Part shown: piece after piece, positions 1 to 8,201 of the stretch
How the letters are laid out: every line of letters begins with the position of its first letter
Numbering within the stretch: the stretch's first letter is position 1
Assembly (NCBI GenBank): GCA_900548365.1
Contig: URKM01000005.1
Coordinates: 1 to 64,000 of the forward strand
Source: an uncultured Collinsella sp.
Lineage (GTDB): Bacteria > Actinomycetota > Coriobacteriia > Coriobacteriales > Coriobacteriaceae
Reading direction: 5' to 3'
DNA length: 64,000 nt
Program-made: the position numbers and the translations under genes
The notes under the pieces: model-generated
What the model saw: the letters and a program-made list of their open reading frames with translations, nothing else
What the model was told of the DNA's origin: nothing
Database searches by the model: none

Positions 1-159
1 GCGAGCCCGTATGCCGCGGGGAGGCTCTTCGCCCAATGGCTTTCTCATATCGTCTTTGCAAAGATCTGGAAAGCTCTTCGCCGAAATCGCCATTCGTCTC
101 TTAAAGGCCCCCGCTCGTAGAATCTCGGCATCATAGACCGAGAACGGCGGTTGATTTGA

Positions 160-188
160 TTGAACGCCGACAACGTCCTTCCTATATT
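160..188 (+). promoter_or_regulatory. Sigma-A-type promoter of the C69 dipeptidase gene
   Basis: TTGAAC (160-165) and TATATT (183-188) are separated by exactly 17 bases, a good housekeeping -35/-10 pair. It lies about 90 bases before the start codon at 279. The preceding bases (1-159) hold no gene I can support. Seen in sequence; not tested. Confidence 0.5.
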
Positions 189-278
189 CAGTTTGCGGTC
201 GCAATTATTCAATACGCTGCCCAAGGGGTCTCTTGTTCAGTTATTTATCAGTACCTGCGCCCGTGGAAGGAGAGCGCC

Positions 279-2444
279 ATGCTCAATCACGTATCTGTCA
301 TCAGGTCTTCTCGATTCAAGAAGGTCGCCTGCGGCTTCATGGCCGGTACGGCGATGCTCACCGCCCTACCCCTCGACGCCCTCGCGTGCACGCAGTTCTG
401 GATTCCCGCGCAGTACACGGAATCCGGCAACCGGTTCGTCGGCCGCAACGAAGACGGCGGCACCCGCTATTTCAAGGCATTCGGCATTTCCCAGCCCCAG
501 AACAAGACCACGTATTCATCCGGCGAGTCCGCCTTCACCTGGACTTCGGATAAGTCCTCGTATCGATACACCTTCATCCGCGACGCCAAGGGCTACTGGG
601 GAGGCCGCACAGACGCCTACAGCGCCGCGGGCGTCAATCAGCACGGCGTGTCCGCCTCCGCGACCCTCAGCACCGATTACAACGATCAGATCGCCGCGAT
701 CGACCCGTTGAACGAGGAGTCGGGCATCGGTGAGTATAACTATGTAAGCATCATCCTCGGCGAGAGCAAGACCGCCCGCGAAGGCGTCGAGCTCATCGGC
801 CGCCTCGTCAGCGAGCACGGCGCGCTCACCTGCGACCAGCTCACCATCTCCGACGTCAACGAGTCCTGGGTCTTCATGGTTCTCTCCGGCCATGAGTGGC
901 TCGCCATGCAGCTGCCCGAGGACAAGGTCTCCGTCAATCCCAACATGAGCAACCTTCGCTTCGATGTCGACCTCGATGACACGAGCGTCTGCCTGCATTC
1001 CGAGGGTCTGCTCACCACCCCCGGCGACCTGCTCAAGTACAAGGCTGATGGCAAGACGCCCGACATCGCCGCAACCTATGGCGCCGATGACGCCTCTCAG
1101 GGCATCGCGCAGAACAACCGCTATGCGCAGGGCCGCGCGTATTTCGGCGCACCCCTCTCCAAGGATTCCTATGAATGGGACACCGTCCTGAACAGCGATG
1201 GCTCCGTCTGGCGCGAGGGCATCTCCCGGATTGACGCCCCCGAGCTGTACTTCACTCCCGGCAACACCGATATGTCCACCTTCGAGGTGCTCCGCGCCCA
1301 TGCCGCGCGCGGCGAGCAGACCGAGAACCTGAACGCCAACATCAACCCCGCCGTCGACGCCATCGGCAAGCAATGGCAGATGGAGGGACACATGTTCGAG
1401 ATCCGCGAGGACCTGCCGGCAGACATCGCGACCGTGCAGTGGGAGACCATGGCACCCACCGAGTTCTCCGTCGCCATGCCCTTCTACTCCGCCCTCCTCA
1501 CCAAGGCGTCCCCGCTCTTCAAGGACGTGCACCAAGACACCAGCCACAGCGGCCCCGGTGACTACTGGACCATCGAGAACAAGACCGAGTACGCCATGGC
1601 CGAGGAGCCCGAGGGCTCTATCGACTACGTGCTGATGGATATCAACACGCTCGCCTACAACCATCGCGAATCCATGGCAACCGGCACGCGCGCCTACCTG
1701 GATGCGCTGCAGCGCCAGATCATCGCCCAGCACGAGCTCGTCGACGCCGTCATGCAGGCTACGCCCGCGGAAGCGCGCGGCGATCTCGCGAACGACGCCC
1801 ATCTGGTCATGACCGAGCAGACCTACCGGAAATGCGACAAGCTCCTCGATGAGATGCGCGCCTACATCAAGGCCGGCGATTTCAGCGCCCCGTTCGCTGC
1901 CTCCGATTACGATGCTGCGTCTCATGACATGAAGACCCCGCTGCTGTATGCGGCCAACGTCATCCTACCCGTGATCACCGCCCAGCCCGCAAGTGCGACC
2001 TACGCGCAAAACGCGCAATCCGTCCCGCTTTCCGTCAGCGCGCAGGCAAACGACGGGGTCGGCGCCCCCTCCTATGAATGGTTCACGAAGAACGGCGACA
2101 CCATCACCTCGACGGGGGTGAAGGAGGCGGCCATGCCCGTGGAAACCTCCAAGCTCGGCGAGCAGTCCTTCTTCTGCCGCGTGACGAACGCCGCCGGCAA
2201 GAGCGTCGACTCCGATATCGCCGTGATCACCGTCAAGGCCGCGGCCAACCCCGACGGCACCGACCCCGGTAACGATCAGTCCGGCGCCGCAAAGCCCGAC
2301 GGCACCGCCAAGCCCGATGCCTCCAAGCCGCACGGCGCCCTGCCCCAGACGGGCGATCCGGCCGGCGTCTCGCTCGTCGCCGGCCTTGTCGGCAGCGGTA
2401 TCATCGGCGCAGGCTACGGCGTGATCCGCCGCCGCGCCCGATAG
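279..2444 (+). CDS. Cell-wall-anchored C69 family dipeptidase (PepD-like, Ntn hydrolase) with Ig-like domain
   Basis: A secreted peptidase of 721 aa. The start at 279 is chosen over an upstream in-frame codon because AAGGAG sits 6-12 bases before it and a signal peptide follows directly. The signal peptide ends ...LDALA, and the next residue, Cys37 (ACTQFW), is the N-terminal nucleophile expected for C69 Ntn hydrolases, so signal cleavage would also activate the enzyme. The C69 domain spans about residues 37-510. A coiled region and an Ig-like module (about 570-650) follow, then a Pro/Asp/Lys-rich spacer. The C-terminus has LPQTG (about residue 688), a hydrophobic stretch and RRRAR, a complete sortase signal. 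It probably acts on dipeptides at the cell surface. It is a single-gene unit with its own promoter. The family call is firm; the substrate is unknown. Confidence 0.88.
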   Translation: MLNHVSVIRSSRFKKVACGFMAGTAMLTALPLDALACTQFWIPAQYTESGNRFVGRNEDGGTRYFKAFGISQPQNKTTYSSGESAFTWTSDKSSYRYTFIRDAKGYWGGRTDAYSAAGVNQHGVSASATLSTDYNDQIAAIDPLNEESGIGEYNYVSIILGESKTAREGVELIGRLVSEHGALTCDQLTISDVNESWVFMVLSGHEWLAMQLPEDKVSVNPNMSNLRFDVDLDDTSVCLHSEGLLTTPGDLLKYKADGKTPDIAATYGADDASQGIAQNNRYAQGRAYFGAPLSKDSYEWDTVLNSDGSVWREGISRIDAPELYFTPGNTDMSTFEVLRAHAARGEQTENLNANINPAVDAIGKQWQMEGHMFEIREDLPADIATVQWETMAPTEFSVAMPFYSALLTKASPLFKDVHQDTSHSGPGDYWTIENKTEYAMAEEPEGSIDYVLMDINTLAYNHRESMATGTRAYLDALQRQIIAQHELVDAVMQATPAEARGDLANDAHLVMTEQTYRKCDKLLDEMRAYIKAGDFSAPFAASDYDAASHDMKTPLLYAANVILPVITAQPASATYAQNAQSVPLSVSAQANDGVGAPSYEWFTKNGDTITSTGVKEAAMPVETSKLGEQSFFCRVTNAAGKSVDSDIAVITVKAAANPDGTDPGNDQSGAAKPDGTAKPDASKPHGALPQTGDPAGVSLVAGLVGSGIIGAGYGVIRRRAR

Positions 2445-2456
2445 CGGGTGGCCGCC

Positions 2457-2497
2457 CGCGCGCGAGGCGCCGTCATCCGATCGGCGCCTGCGCGCGG
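2457..2497 (+). terminator. GC-rich stem-loop after the dipeptidase gene
   Basis: A near-perfect 15-bp stem (about 2457-2472 with 2482-2497, arms ending GGCGCCG/CGGCGCC) starts 13 bases after the stop codon. It has no T-run, so it may be a weak terminator or an mRNA-stabilising 3' end. Confidence 0.45.
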
Positions 2498-2581
2498 TAC
2501 GAACCCGGGGCGGACAGGGATTCGAAACCGCCGCATACGATCGAGAGCAAGCAGGTTCGAAAACTCTTTCGAAGTTTCTTC

Positions 2582-2610
2582 TTGCATCTCTCGATGGAAT
2601 GCCGTATAGT
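2582..2610 (+). promoter_or_regulatory. Promoter of the first tRNA-Gly gene
   Basis: TTGCAT (2582-2587), a 17-base spacer and TATAGT (2605-2610). The tRNA begins 12 bases downstream. The second tRNA-Gly copy has the same -35 and spacing, which supports the call. Confidence 0.7.
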
Positions 2611-2622
2611 ATCTCCCTGCAA

Positions 2623-2698
2623 GCGGACATGGCTCAGTTGGTAGAGCACAACCTTGCCAAGGTTGGGGTCGCGGGTTCGAGCCCCGTTGTCCGCTCCA
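2623..2698 (+). tRNA. tRNA-Gly (anticodon GCC), copy 1
   Basis: A 76-nt cloverleaf. The acceptor stem is GCGGACA/TGTCCGC, the anticodon loop holds GCC (ttGCCaa), the T-loop is GTTCGAG and the 3' CCA is encoded. It is identical to the second copy 199 bases downstream. Confidence 0.97.
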
Positions 2699-2708
2699 TC
2701 GCATGATG

Positions 2709-2740
2709 AACGAGTCGATCATTTGATCGGCTCGTTTTTT
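2709..2740 (+). terminator. Rho-independent terminator after tRNA-Gly copy 1
   Basis: The stem AACGAG-CGATC / GATCGGCTCGTT is followed directly by a run of T residues. It separates the two tRNA-Gly transcription units. Confidence 0.8.
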
Positions 2741-2780
2741 ATTGAAACGGATGAGGGTTCATGAATTCTCATTTTTTCAC

Positions 2781-2809
2781 TTGCATTACGCGCCGCTTTA
2801 CCGTAATCT
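2781..2809 (+). promoter_or_regulatory. Promoter of the second tRNA-Gly gene
   Basis: TTGCAT (2781-2786), 17 bases, TAATCT (2804-2809). The tRNA starts at 2822. It has the same layout as the promoter of copy 1. Confidence 0.65.
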
Positions 2810-2821
2810 ATTCTCTTGCAG

Positions 2822-2897
2822 GCGGACATGGCTCAGTTGGTAGAGCACAACCTTGCCAAGGTTGGGGTCGCGGGTTCGAGCCCCGTTGTCCGCTCCA
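2822..2897 (+). tRNA. tRNA-Gly (anticodon GCC), copy 2
   Basis: A 76-nt sequence identical to the copy at 2623, with encoded CCA. It has its own promoter and terminator, so this is a duplicated unit rather than a polycistronic tRNA transcript. Confidence 0.97.
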
Positions 2898-2907
2898 TCG
2901 CATCTTT

Positions 2908-2936
2908 AAGACCGGTCGAATGGCTGGTCTTTTTTT
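2908..2936 (+). terminator. Rho-independent terminator after tRNA-Gly copy 2
   Basis: AAGACCGG / CTGGTCTT stem with a T-run, 11 bases after the encoded CCA. Confidence 0.75.
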
Positions 2937-2981
2937 ATGCTCGCGCCGAAATCCGGCTTCACAGAGCCCGTGCCCTCATCC

Positions 2982-3719
2982 TCATCGCTCTGATTGCCGC
3001 GTCATCTTGATAAGGCGAACGGTCGTTCCGCGCCCGCCCTGTCGACGGATGACTTCGACGCTATCGACCAGCATACGCATCAGCTTGATACCCCTACCGC
3101 GAAACTCGCTCGCCTCGACCTCCTCGTCATCGGCGATCTCGAAGCCGCATCCACGGTCGCTGACCTCGATCACCACGCGGTCGCGATAGGCGCGCATGGT
3201 CAACGAGCACGAGCAGCCGCATGCATGGTCGTAGGCGTTCGACAACGCCTCCCCCGCCGCCAACGCGGTATCGAAGCGCGCCTCGGCGGAGAGCGGCAGA
3301 TCGGAAAGCATCTCGGAGACCCGATGGCGATAATACGGCAGGTTCTCGATCCCCTCGGATACCGACAGCGTCTTGCTCCAACGGGGCGATTCGTCTGCGG
3401 ACTGAACGGGAATCGGCGGCTTATTCGCCGCGGTCACATGGAGCGCATCGATCAGGCGCGCGATCTGCAGAAAACGGACGACATAGGCGGAGGCGTTCAC
3501 CAGCGAGAGCAGGCCGCCGAGCTTCGCGAGGCGGCGGGCGCAGGACAGCAGGAAGGCGAGCCCGGTCGAATCGATAAACGACACGCCCTGGCAGTTCACC
3601 AAGATGCGGCGGACGCCGGCTTCCAGCAGGCCATCGACCTGCTCGCGAAGAAGCGGCACCGTCACGATATCGATGTCGTGGGCAGGGGCGATTACGGCTA
3701 TGTCATTCCATTCATTCAT
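2982..3719 (-). CDS. STAS (anti-sigma antagonist) + HATPase_c (RsbW/SpoIIAB-like kinase) fusion
   Basis: A 245-aa protein with two signalling domains in one chain. Residues 1-95 are a STAS domain with the conserved phosphoacceptor segment FIDSTGLAF, as in SpoIIAA/RsbV. Residues about 125-243 are a GHKL ATPase with the N-box E-ALSNAYDHA, G1 SDRGCGF and a G2-type FRGRGIKLM, as in SpoIIAB/RsbW. These are normally separate proteins that switch partners with a sigma factor. The gene lies 65 bases after the SpoIIE-type phosphatase gene on the same strand, so the two probably form one operon and one pathway. No sigma factor gene is nearby. The fused chain may regulate something other than a classical sigma factor. 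Domain calls are firm; the target is unknown. Confidence 0.85.
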   Translation of the reverse strand: MNEWNDIAVIAPAHDIDIVTVPLLREQVDGLLEAGVRRILVNCQGVSFIDSTGLAFLLSCARRLAKLGGLLSLVNASAYVVRFLQIARLIDALHVTAANKPPIPVQSADESPRWSKTLSVSEGIENLPYYRHRVSEMLSDLPLSAEARFDTALAAGEALSNAYDHACGCSCSLTMRAYRDRVVIEVSDRGCGFEIADDEEVEASEFRGRGIKLMRMLVDSVEVIRRQGGRGTTVRLIKMTRQSER

Positions 3720-3784
3720 GCGGTTATGGTTCCCCGACGAGCGCGGCTCTATACAGCCGAATCATCCGACAGCCCGATATGCCG

Positions 3785-6157
3785 TCAATCCACGGCGTCG
3801 AAACGCAGCGCCACCAGTGCGATATCGTCGTCCAGCGCGGAACCCGAGAACTCATCGAGTTCGGACAGAACCGTGTCGCACAGCCCCTCGATGCCGTTGC
3901 CGCTCTCGCGCAGCAAGACCTCGCGCAGGCGCTCCTCGCCAAAGAAGCCGCCCCGGGCATCGCGCGCCTCGATCGCGCCATCGGTATACATGAACAGCAT
4001 GTCGCCCGGCTCGAACGTGAAGACGCCGTTTTCATAGACCATGGAGTCGAAGGCGCCGACGACGCCCGACTGCACGCTGAGAAGCTCGACTTCCCCCGAA
4101 CGCGCCGTCTCCCCGCGCGGAGGCCGGATGAGCATGGTCGGCGGATGGCCCGCCGAACAGTAGGTGGCCGTACGCGACCTCAAGTCGATTTTGGCGATGA
4201 ACATCGTCGCGAACGTCTCGACGCGCGAGAACCCCATGAGCATGCCGTTCAAGGCACGCGCCAGGGCCGCGGGCGGACGCCCCTCCCATGCATACGCCGT
4301 GAGCGCGGTCTTCACAAGGGCCGACATGGATGCAGCCTCGACGCCCTTGCCCGACACATCGCCCAAAATCATAACGGCGCGGTCGTCGGGTAGACGGAGC
4401 AAGGTGTAGAAGTCACCGCCCACCAGAGCCTGTCGCGTAGCAGACGAATAGCGCGAGTCGGCGGTGATGCCGGGCACGACGCCCAAAGAGCTGCGCATGC
4501 CCGCCTGCAGCGTCTGGGCGATGCGGCGCTCCTCCTTCTTGCTCTGCGCGCCGTTCGCAATCAGCTCGAAGTCATGCACAAGACGCACGAGATAGTCATA
4601 TTCGAGGTCGTCGATGGGCTCCTGGGAGGCATCGCGAAGCAAGAGGAAGGAGCGAGACGATGCCCCCACAACGCCCTGTCCGCGTGCGACGATCCCCTCC
4701 TCGACCGGCGCCGCCGAGGACGGCTCTTCGATGCCATCCTCATCGGAGAGGGCATCTCTCGCCATGTCGAAGGACATGCCCAGGTCCACATATGCCCCTT
4801 GGCAGGGAAGCCCATGGTTGCTCAGCCACGTGCCCGCCTGCGTCGCACGGTCGATACGGACCACGCGCGCAGCCTTGAGACTCGGAACGGCGGTAGAGGC
4901 GACGCCGCCCGGAGCATCCGCCCCAAGCGGACCGGAGGCGCGCGAAGCCGGAACGCGCATCGAAAGGAACAGCTCCTCGGGAGACGAAGGCAACGCGACG
5001 CGGCTACCGCCCTCGAAGTCGATGACGAAGGCGTCGCGAATCCGATCATAGACGATGGGGCATAAACGGCATGACAGCACGCGACGCAGCTCCGAGCCCA
5101 TCTGCGCGTACCTAGACGCCGCATCACCCTCCAAAGAAAGCAGGCTGTCGCGAAGGGCGTTGAGAGACCGCGTCAGCTCGGCGGTCTTGCGCGACCGCAA
5201 GGCGGTGATCAGTCCGACGAGCTCGATGGAAAGGTAGTCGCAGATGACCTCGAGGACGCGCACCTCGTTCATGCGCGGAGTCGTATGGCGCCTCCAACCC
5301 AGCTCGATGATACCGAGGATCTGCGTTCCGAAGAAAACGGGAACGACGATGATCGTCTTGAACGGCGGCATATCCTGCACGCGAACCGGAATCGAAAGGC
5401 GCGCATCCAGATCGTAGAAGGAACCTGAGATCGGAGCCGCGCCGTCATCGGCGGGTACGATGGAGAATCGGCACGAACGAGACTCGCGCAGCAAGTGCGA
5501 GGCGATGCCCGTACCATAGGGAACGAATTCGGGGACATAGTCGCGACGCAAGGTGTCGGATATACCCCGCAACTTGAAGCCACCGCTTTCGGAAAAGTAG
5601 ATTGCGCTGCCGTCCGCGTCGAGGGTATCGACGAGCCGGTTCAGAACCGTATCCACGAGTGAGGGAAGATCTTCAGAGCCCACGGTGGACATGATGACCG
5701 ATAGCGTGCCGGAAAGGCGCTTATTCGCCGCCTGGAGCTCTGATAGGAGCCGCTGGGTCTGCCGGTCATGGGCATAGCGCTCCTCGAGACTCTGCATCAC
5801 GATGAGGACGTGGGGGCTTGCGGAACCCGAGGAATATCGAGCGGTGGGATCCAACATGAGGGAACGGACGTTCACCGGGATGAACGATCCGTCAAACAGC
5901 TTGAGCATCAGGGTGTTATCCGCCCCGTCGACGGTAAACGGAAGGCGATGGCCGGCGGCACGCTCGAAGGTCTCGCTGAACAGGATATCCTTGATGTCGG
6001 AATCGACGATGTGCTCGCGCGTGCTCGAGACCAGCCTCAGGAACTGCTTGTTCACATGCAAAACGGTCCCGTCGCGATGGCACAAGGCAACCGCATCGTT
6101 GGTAATCTCAACCAAACGAGCAAGGTTAGGATATTCCTCAGTGGCAACGGAATCCAT
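3785..6157 (-). CDS. PAS-GAF-PP2C (SpoIIE/RsbU-type) serine phosphatase
   Basis: A 790-aa cytoplasmic sensor phosphatase. The start at 6157 is set by AGGAGG six bases upstream; a longer frame to 6220 has no such site. In order: a PAS-like domain (residues about 5-115, ITNDAVALCHRDGTVLHVN), a short coiled linker, a GAF domain (about 150-310), a second less clear linker/sensor region (about 330-560), and a C-terminal PP2C SpoIIE domain from about 580. The last carries GGDFYTLL and GDVSGKG, GHPP, MYTDG and DDDIALV, the metal-binding motifs of the family. The expected role is to dephosphorylate the STAS domain of the protein encoded just downstream in response to a small ligand or redox signal. 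The sensed signal cannot be read from sequence. Confidence 0.88.
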   Translation of the reverse strand: MDSVATEEYPNLARLVEITNDAVALCHRDGTVLHVNKQFLRLVSSTREHIVDSDIKDILFSETFERAAGHRLPFTVDGADNTLMLKLFDGSFIPVNVRSLMLDPTARYSSGSASPHVLIVMQSLEERYAHDRQTQRLLSELQAANKRLSGTLSVIMSTVGSEDLPSLVDTVLNRLVDTLDADGSAIYFSESGGFKLRGISDTLRRDYVPEFVPYGTGIASHLLRESRSCRFSIVPADDGAAPISGSFYDLDARLSIPVRVQDMPPFKTIIVVPVFFGTQILGIIELGWRRHTTPRMNEVRVLEVICDYLSIELVGLITALRSRKTAELTRSLNALRDSLLSLEGDAASRYAQMGSELRRVLSCRLCPIVYDRIRDAFVIDFEGGSRVALPSSPEELFLSMRVPASRASGPLGADAPGGVASTAVPSLKAARVVRIDRATQAGTWLSNHGLPCQGAYVDLGMSFDMARDALSDEDGIEEPSSAAPVEEGIVARGQGVVGASSRSFLLLRDASQEPIDDLEYDYLVRLVHDFELIANGAQSKKEERRIAQTLQAGMRSSLGVVPGITADSRYSSATRQALVGGDFYTLLRLPDDRAVMILGDVSGKGVEAASMSALVKTALTAYAWEGRPPAALARALNGMLMGFSRVETFATMFIAKIDLRSRTATYCSAGHPPTMLIRPPRGETARSGEVELLSVQSGVVGAFDSMVYENGVFTFEPGDMLFMYTDGAIEARDARGGFFGEERLREVLLRESGNGIEGLCDTVLSELDEFSGSALDDDIALVALRFDAVD

Positions 6158-6228
6158 GGCGCCCCTCCTAAGCCGAATCGATTGAGAGCCAGCATACCGC
6201 ACGGCAAACAGAGCATACATCGATATAC

Positions 6229-6255
6229 AAAAAACGCGGACCCGAAGGCCCGCGT
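6229..6255 (-). terminator. Rho-independent terminator of tRNA-Leu
   Basis: On the minus strand, a 9-bp stem (ACGCGGGCC / GGTCCGCGT) with a TTCG loop and six T residues, 9 bases after the encoded CCA. Confidence 0.85.
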
Positions 6256-6264
6256 ATCAATCGA

Positions 6265-6354
6265 TGGTGTCGGAGGCGGGACTTGAACCCGCATGACCGA
6301 GAAATGGTCACTAGCACCTCAAGCTAGCGCGTCTGCCAATTCCGCCACTCCGAC
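6265..6354 (-). tRNA. tRNA-Leu (anticodon GAG)
   Basis: A 90-nt class II tRNA with a long variable arm. The acceptor stem is GTCGGAG/CTCCGAC, the anticodon loop is TTGAGGT (GAG), the T-loop is GTTCAAG and CCA is encoded. It is on the opposite strand to the tRNA-Gly genes. Confidence 0.96.
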
Positions 6355-6400
6355 ATTCGGTTGCTCGCGGTCGTTTGTTCTCTCGCTCGCAACAAGGAAG

Positions 6401-6430
6401 ATAATAACCCACCGATCCCTCTTTGTGCAA
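6401..6430 (-). promoter_or_regulatory. Promoter of tRNA-Leu
   Basis: Reading the minus strand: TTGCAC (6425-6430), an 18-base spacer, TATTAT (6401-6406). The tRNA 5' end is 47 bases further on, so a short 5' leader would be processed off. Confidence 0.5.
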
Positions 6431-6673
6431 GCAGAATTTTAAAAAAGTTTTGAGAAAGATTCCCGGGCGAGACACAGCAGTCTCAAGGGAGATAAAAGCC
6501 CAGCTAGAAAGGCTATACCCTCGATCGATCAGGACCGCGGCACGCTGAGGCTCGCCTGTGGCGACGGTCTTCAACGGACCGGACGCCCTTCGCTCGCCGG
6601 CTGCTGAGCGCAAAAGAAGATCTCCCCTACCTCACATTCAAGAGGGCGTCCATGAGGCGATTCGAATGAGACG
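6431..6673. other. Intergenic region between tRNA-Leu and the IS element
   Basis: No gene with a ribosome binding site and a convincing protein is visible here. It is the left flank of the IS1111-type insertion. Confidence 0.5.
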
Positions 6674-6690
6674 ATATGAGTTGAACATTG
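6674..6690 (+). repeat. Left inverted repeat of the IS1111-type element
   Basis: 17 bases, an exact reverse complement of 8184-8200. Confidence 0.88.
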
Positions 6691-6786
6691 GGAGCCCCTC
6701 CCCTTGTAGCTCTATCGTGGGTCGGGCGACAATGGTCGTAACGCCAACCGTGGCCGCGCGCCACATGCGACGGAGAGGGGCCCGCC

Positions 6787-7890
6787 ATGTTCGATTATGT
6801 CACAGCCATCGGTCTCGACGTCCACGCGAGGAGCATCTCCGCATGCGCCTTCGACCCCATGACCGGCGAGGTGACCCGGGCCAGGTTCGGCTACGACCCG
6901 GCGTCGGTCGCCGAGTGGGTCCTGGGGTTCGAGTCGCCCAAGGCGGTGTACGAGAGCGGCCCGACCGGCTTCCACCTGTGCCGCGCCCTGCGCGCCCTCG
7001 GCGTCGACTGCGCCGTGGGCGCCGTCTCCAAGATGCACCGGCCCGCGGCCGACCGGGGCCGCAAGAACGACCGGCGCGACGCCGAGTGGCTGGCCAGGCT
7101 CCTCGCCTGCCGCAACATCGTCGAGGTGTGGGTGCCCGACGACCGCACCGAGGCCGCCCGGGACCTCTCCCGCGCGCTCGAGGACGCCCGCGACGACCTG
7201 CAGCGCGCCAGGCAGCGCATGTCCAAGTTCCTGCTCAGGCACGGCCTGGTGTTCGACGAGACGACGCCGGCCGGGCGCCGCAGGTCGAACTGGACCGAGG
7301 CGTACTGGAGGTGGGCGAGGTCGATCGAGTTCGGCGAGGCCGACGACGCGGCCGCCTACGAGCACTACATGGACGCCGTGGAGCGCTGCGCCGAGGCCAA
7401 GAGGGAGCTCGAGCGCAAGGTGGAGGAGGCCGCCGCGCGCCCCGAGTGGGCGCCGGTCGTCGACGCGCTGTGCCTGGTGAAGGGCATCGACGTCGCCACC
7501 GCCTTCCTGCTCGCCGCCGAGGCTGGCGACTTCTCGAGGTTCCCGACCGCGCCGTCGTTCGCCTCGTGGTGCGGCCTGGCCCCCTCGGAGCGCTCGAGCG
7601 GCGAGACGGAGTCGCGCGGCGGGATCACCCGCGCCGGCAACGGCCACGTCCGGCGCGCGCTGGTCGAGGCGTCCTAGCACGTGCCCATGTCAACGAGGCA
7701 CCCCAAGAAGCCGAGGCCGGGCCACGGGGTCGCGCCGGCCGTGTCGAGGCACGCCGCGAAGTGCAACCGTCGCCTGCAGGACAGGCGGGACGCCATGTCC
7801 CAGGCGGGCAAGAGACCGTGCGTGGCGAACTGCGCGACGGCCCGCGAGATGGCCTGCTGGGTCTGGGCGATAGCGCTCATGGCGCGGTAG
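6787..7890 (+). pseudogene. IS110/IS1111 family transposase interrupted by an in-frame TAG
   Basis: The reading frame runs from ATG 6787 to TAG at 7675-7677 (296 aa), then continues in the same frame to a second stop at 7890, 367 codons in all, the usual family length. The N-terminal RuvC-like DEDD domain shows IGLDVHARS, E in YESGPTG and DRRDAEWLA. The Transposase_20 region shows KGIDVATA, FASWCGLAPSE and GGITRAGNGHVRRALVEAS, including the serine-containing segment thought to be nucleophilic. The stop replaces a residue that is commonly Trp in this family (VEAAW-like), so a single TGG to TAG change would explain it. The missing tail still reads like a family C-terminus (KRPCVANCATAREMACWVWAIA). 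The protein is either inactivated or made by suppression; I cannot tell which. The ATG has a GGAGAGGGG purine stretch about 10 bases upstream. Confidence 0.85.
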
Positions 7891-8132
7891 CGCCCGCGGC
7901 CCCATAGGAGTCCGACCCCGGGGGCTCGCCGCGCTCGAGGCCGTTGGGAGGCCGTTCCAGATCTTTTTCTGGGCGGCGGGAGACCGCCACGCCCGCCACG
8001 AGACTGCGACCGAGCGGAGGCCCCCAGCCGTAGCAACGAAATGCGGTTCCGACCCGCGGATATTAGAGTGCCGAACGTGCGTCGAGCAGACACGCCCTCA
8101 AGCGGCGCGGCCACCGGGTGAAGATAGATGGA
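7891..8132 (+). ncRNA. Candidate bridge/seek RNA region of the IS1111-type element
   Basis: About 240 noncoding bases lie between the transposase frame and the element's terminal hairpin, with several self-complementary stretches (for example GGCGG...CCGCC around 7972-7996). IS110-family recombinases use an RNA encoded in the element's noncoding part; in IS1111-type members this lies 3' of the transposase gene, as here. The RNA boundaries and the target and donor loops cannot be fixed by eye. Confidence 0.5.
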
Positions 8133-8175
8133 CCCTGCCGTCCGCGGTAGCCCCACGGAGGGCAGGGCCTTTTTG
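8133..8175 (+). terminator. Terminator inside the right end of the IS element
   Basis: CCCTGCC ... GGGCAGGG with an inner TCCG/CGGA stem, followed by cc and five T residues. It probably ends the transposase mRNA or the candidate RNA before it reaches flanking DNA. Confidence 0.65.
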
Positions 8176-8183
8176 CCACTTGA

Positions 8184-8200
8184 CAATGTTCAACTCATAT
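8184..8200 (+). repeat. Right inverted repeat of the IS1111-type element
   Basis: Exact reverse complement of 6674-6690. Confidence 0.88.
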
Positions 8201-8201
8201 T

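Larger units (their letters stand above)
6674..8200 (+). mobile_element. IS1111-type insertion sequence (IS110 family)
   Basis: The element is bounded by a perfect 17-bp inverted repeat, ATATGAGTTGAACATTG (6674-6690) and its complement (8184-8200). It holds one DEDD/Transposase_20 recombinase gene followed by about 290 noncoding bases. Inverted repeats close to the ends plus a long 3' noncoding segment are features of the IS1111 subgroup; IS110 proper lacks such repeats. Exact ends may extend a few bases past the repeats, as is usual in this group. No target duplication is evident. The right end abuts the opp terminator. Confidence 0.88.

Noticed and set aside
2623..2897. The two tRNA-Gly copies as attL/attR of an integrated element
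   Set aside because: Both copies are complete with their own promoter and terminator, lie 199 bases apart and have no integrase between or beside them.
7675..7677. TAG in the transposase as pyrrolysine or programmed recoding
   Set aside because: No pyrrolysine genes or recoding structure are visible, and the position fits a common Trp. A simple nonsense change is more likely.
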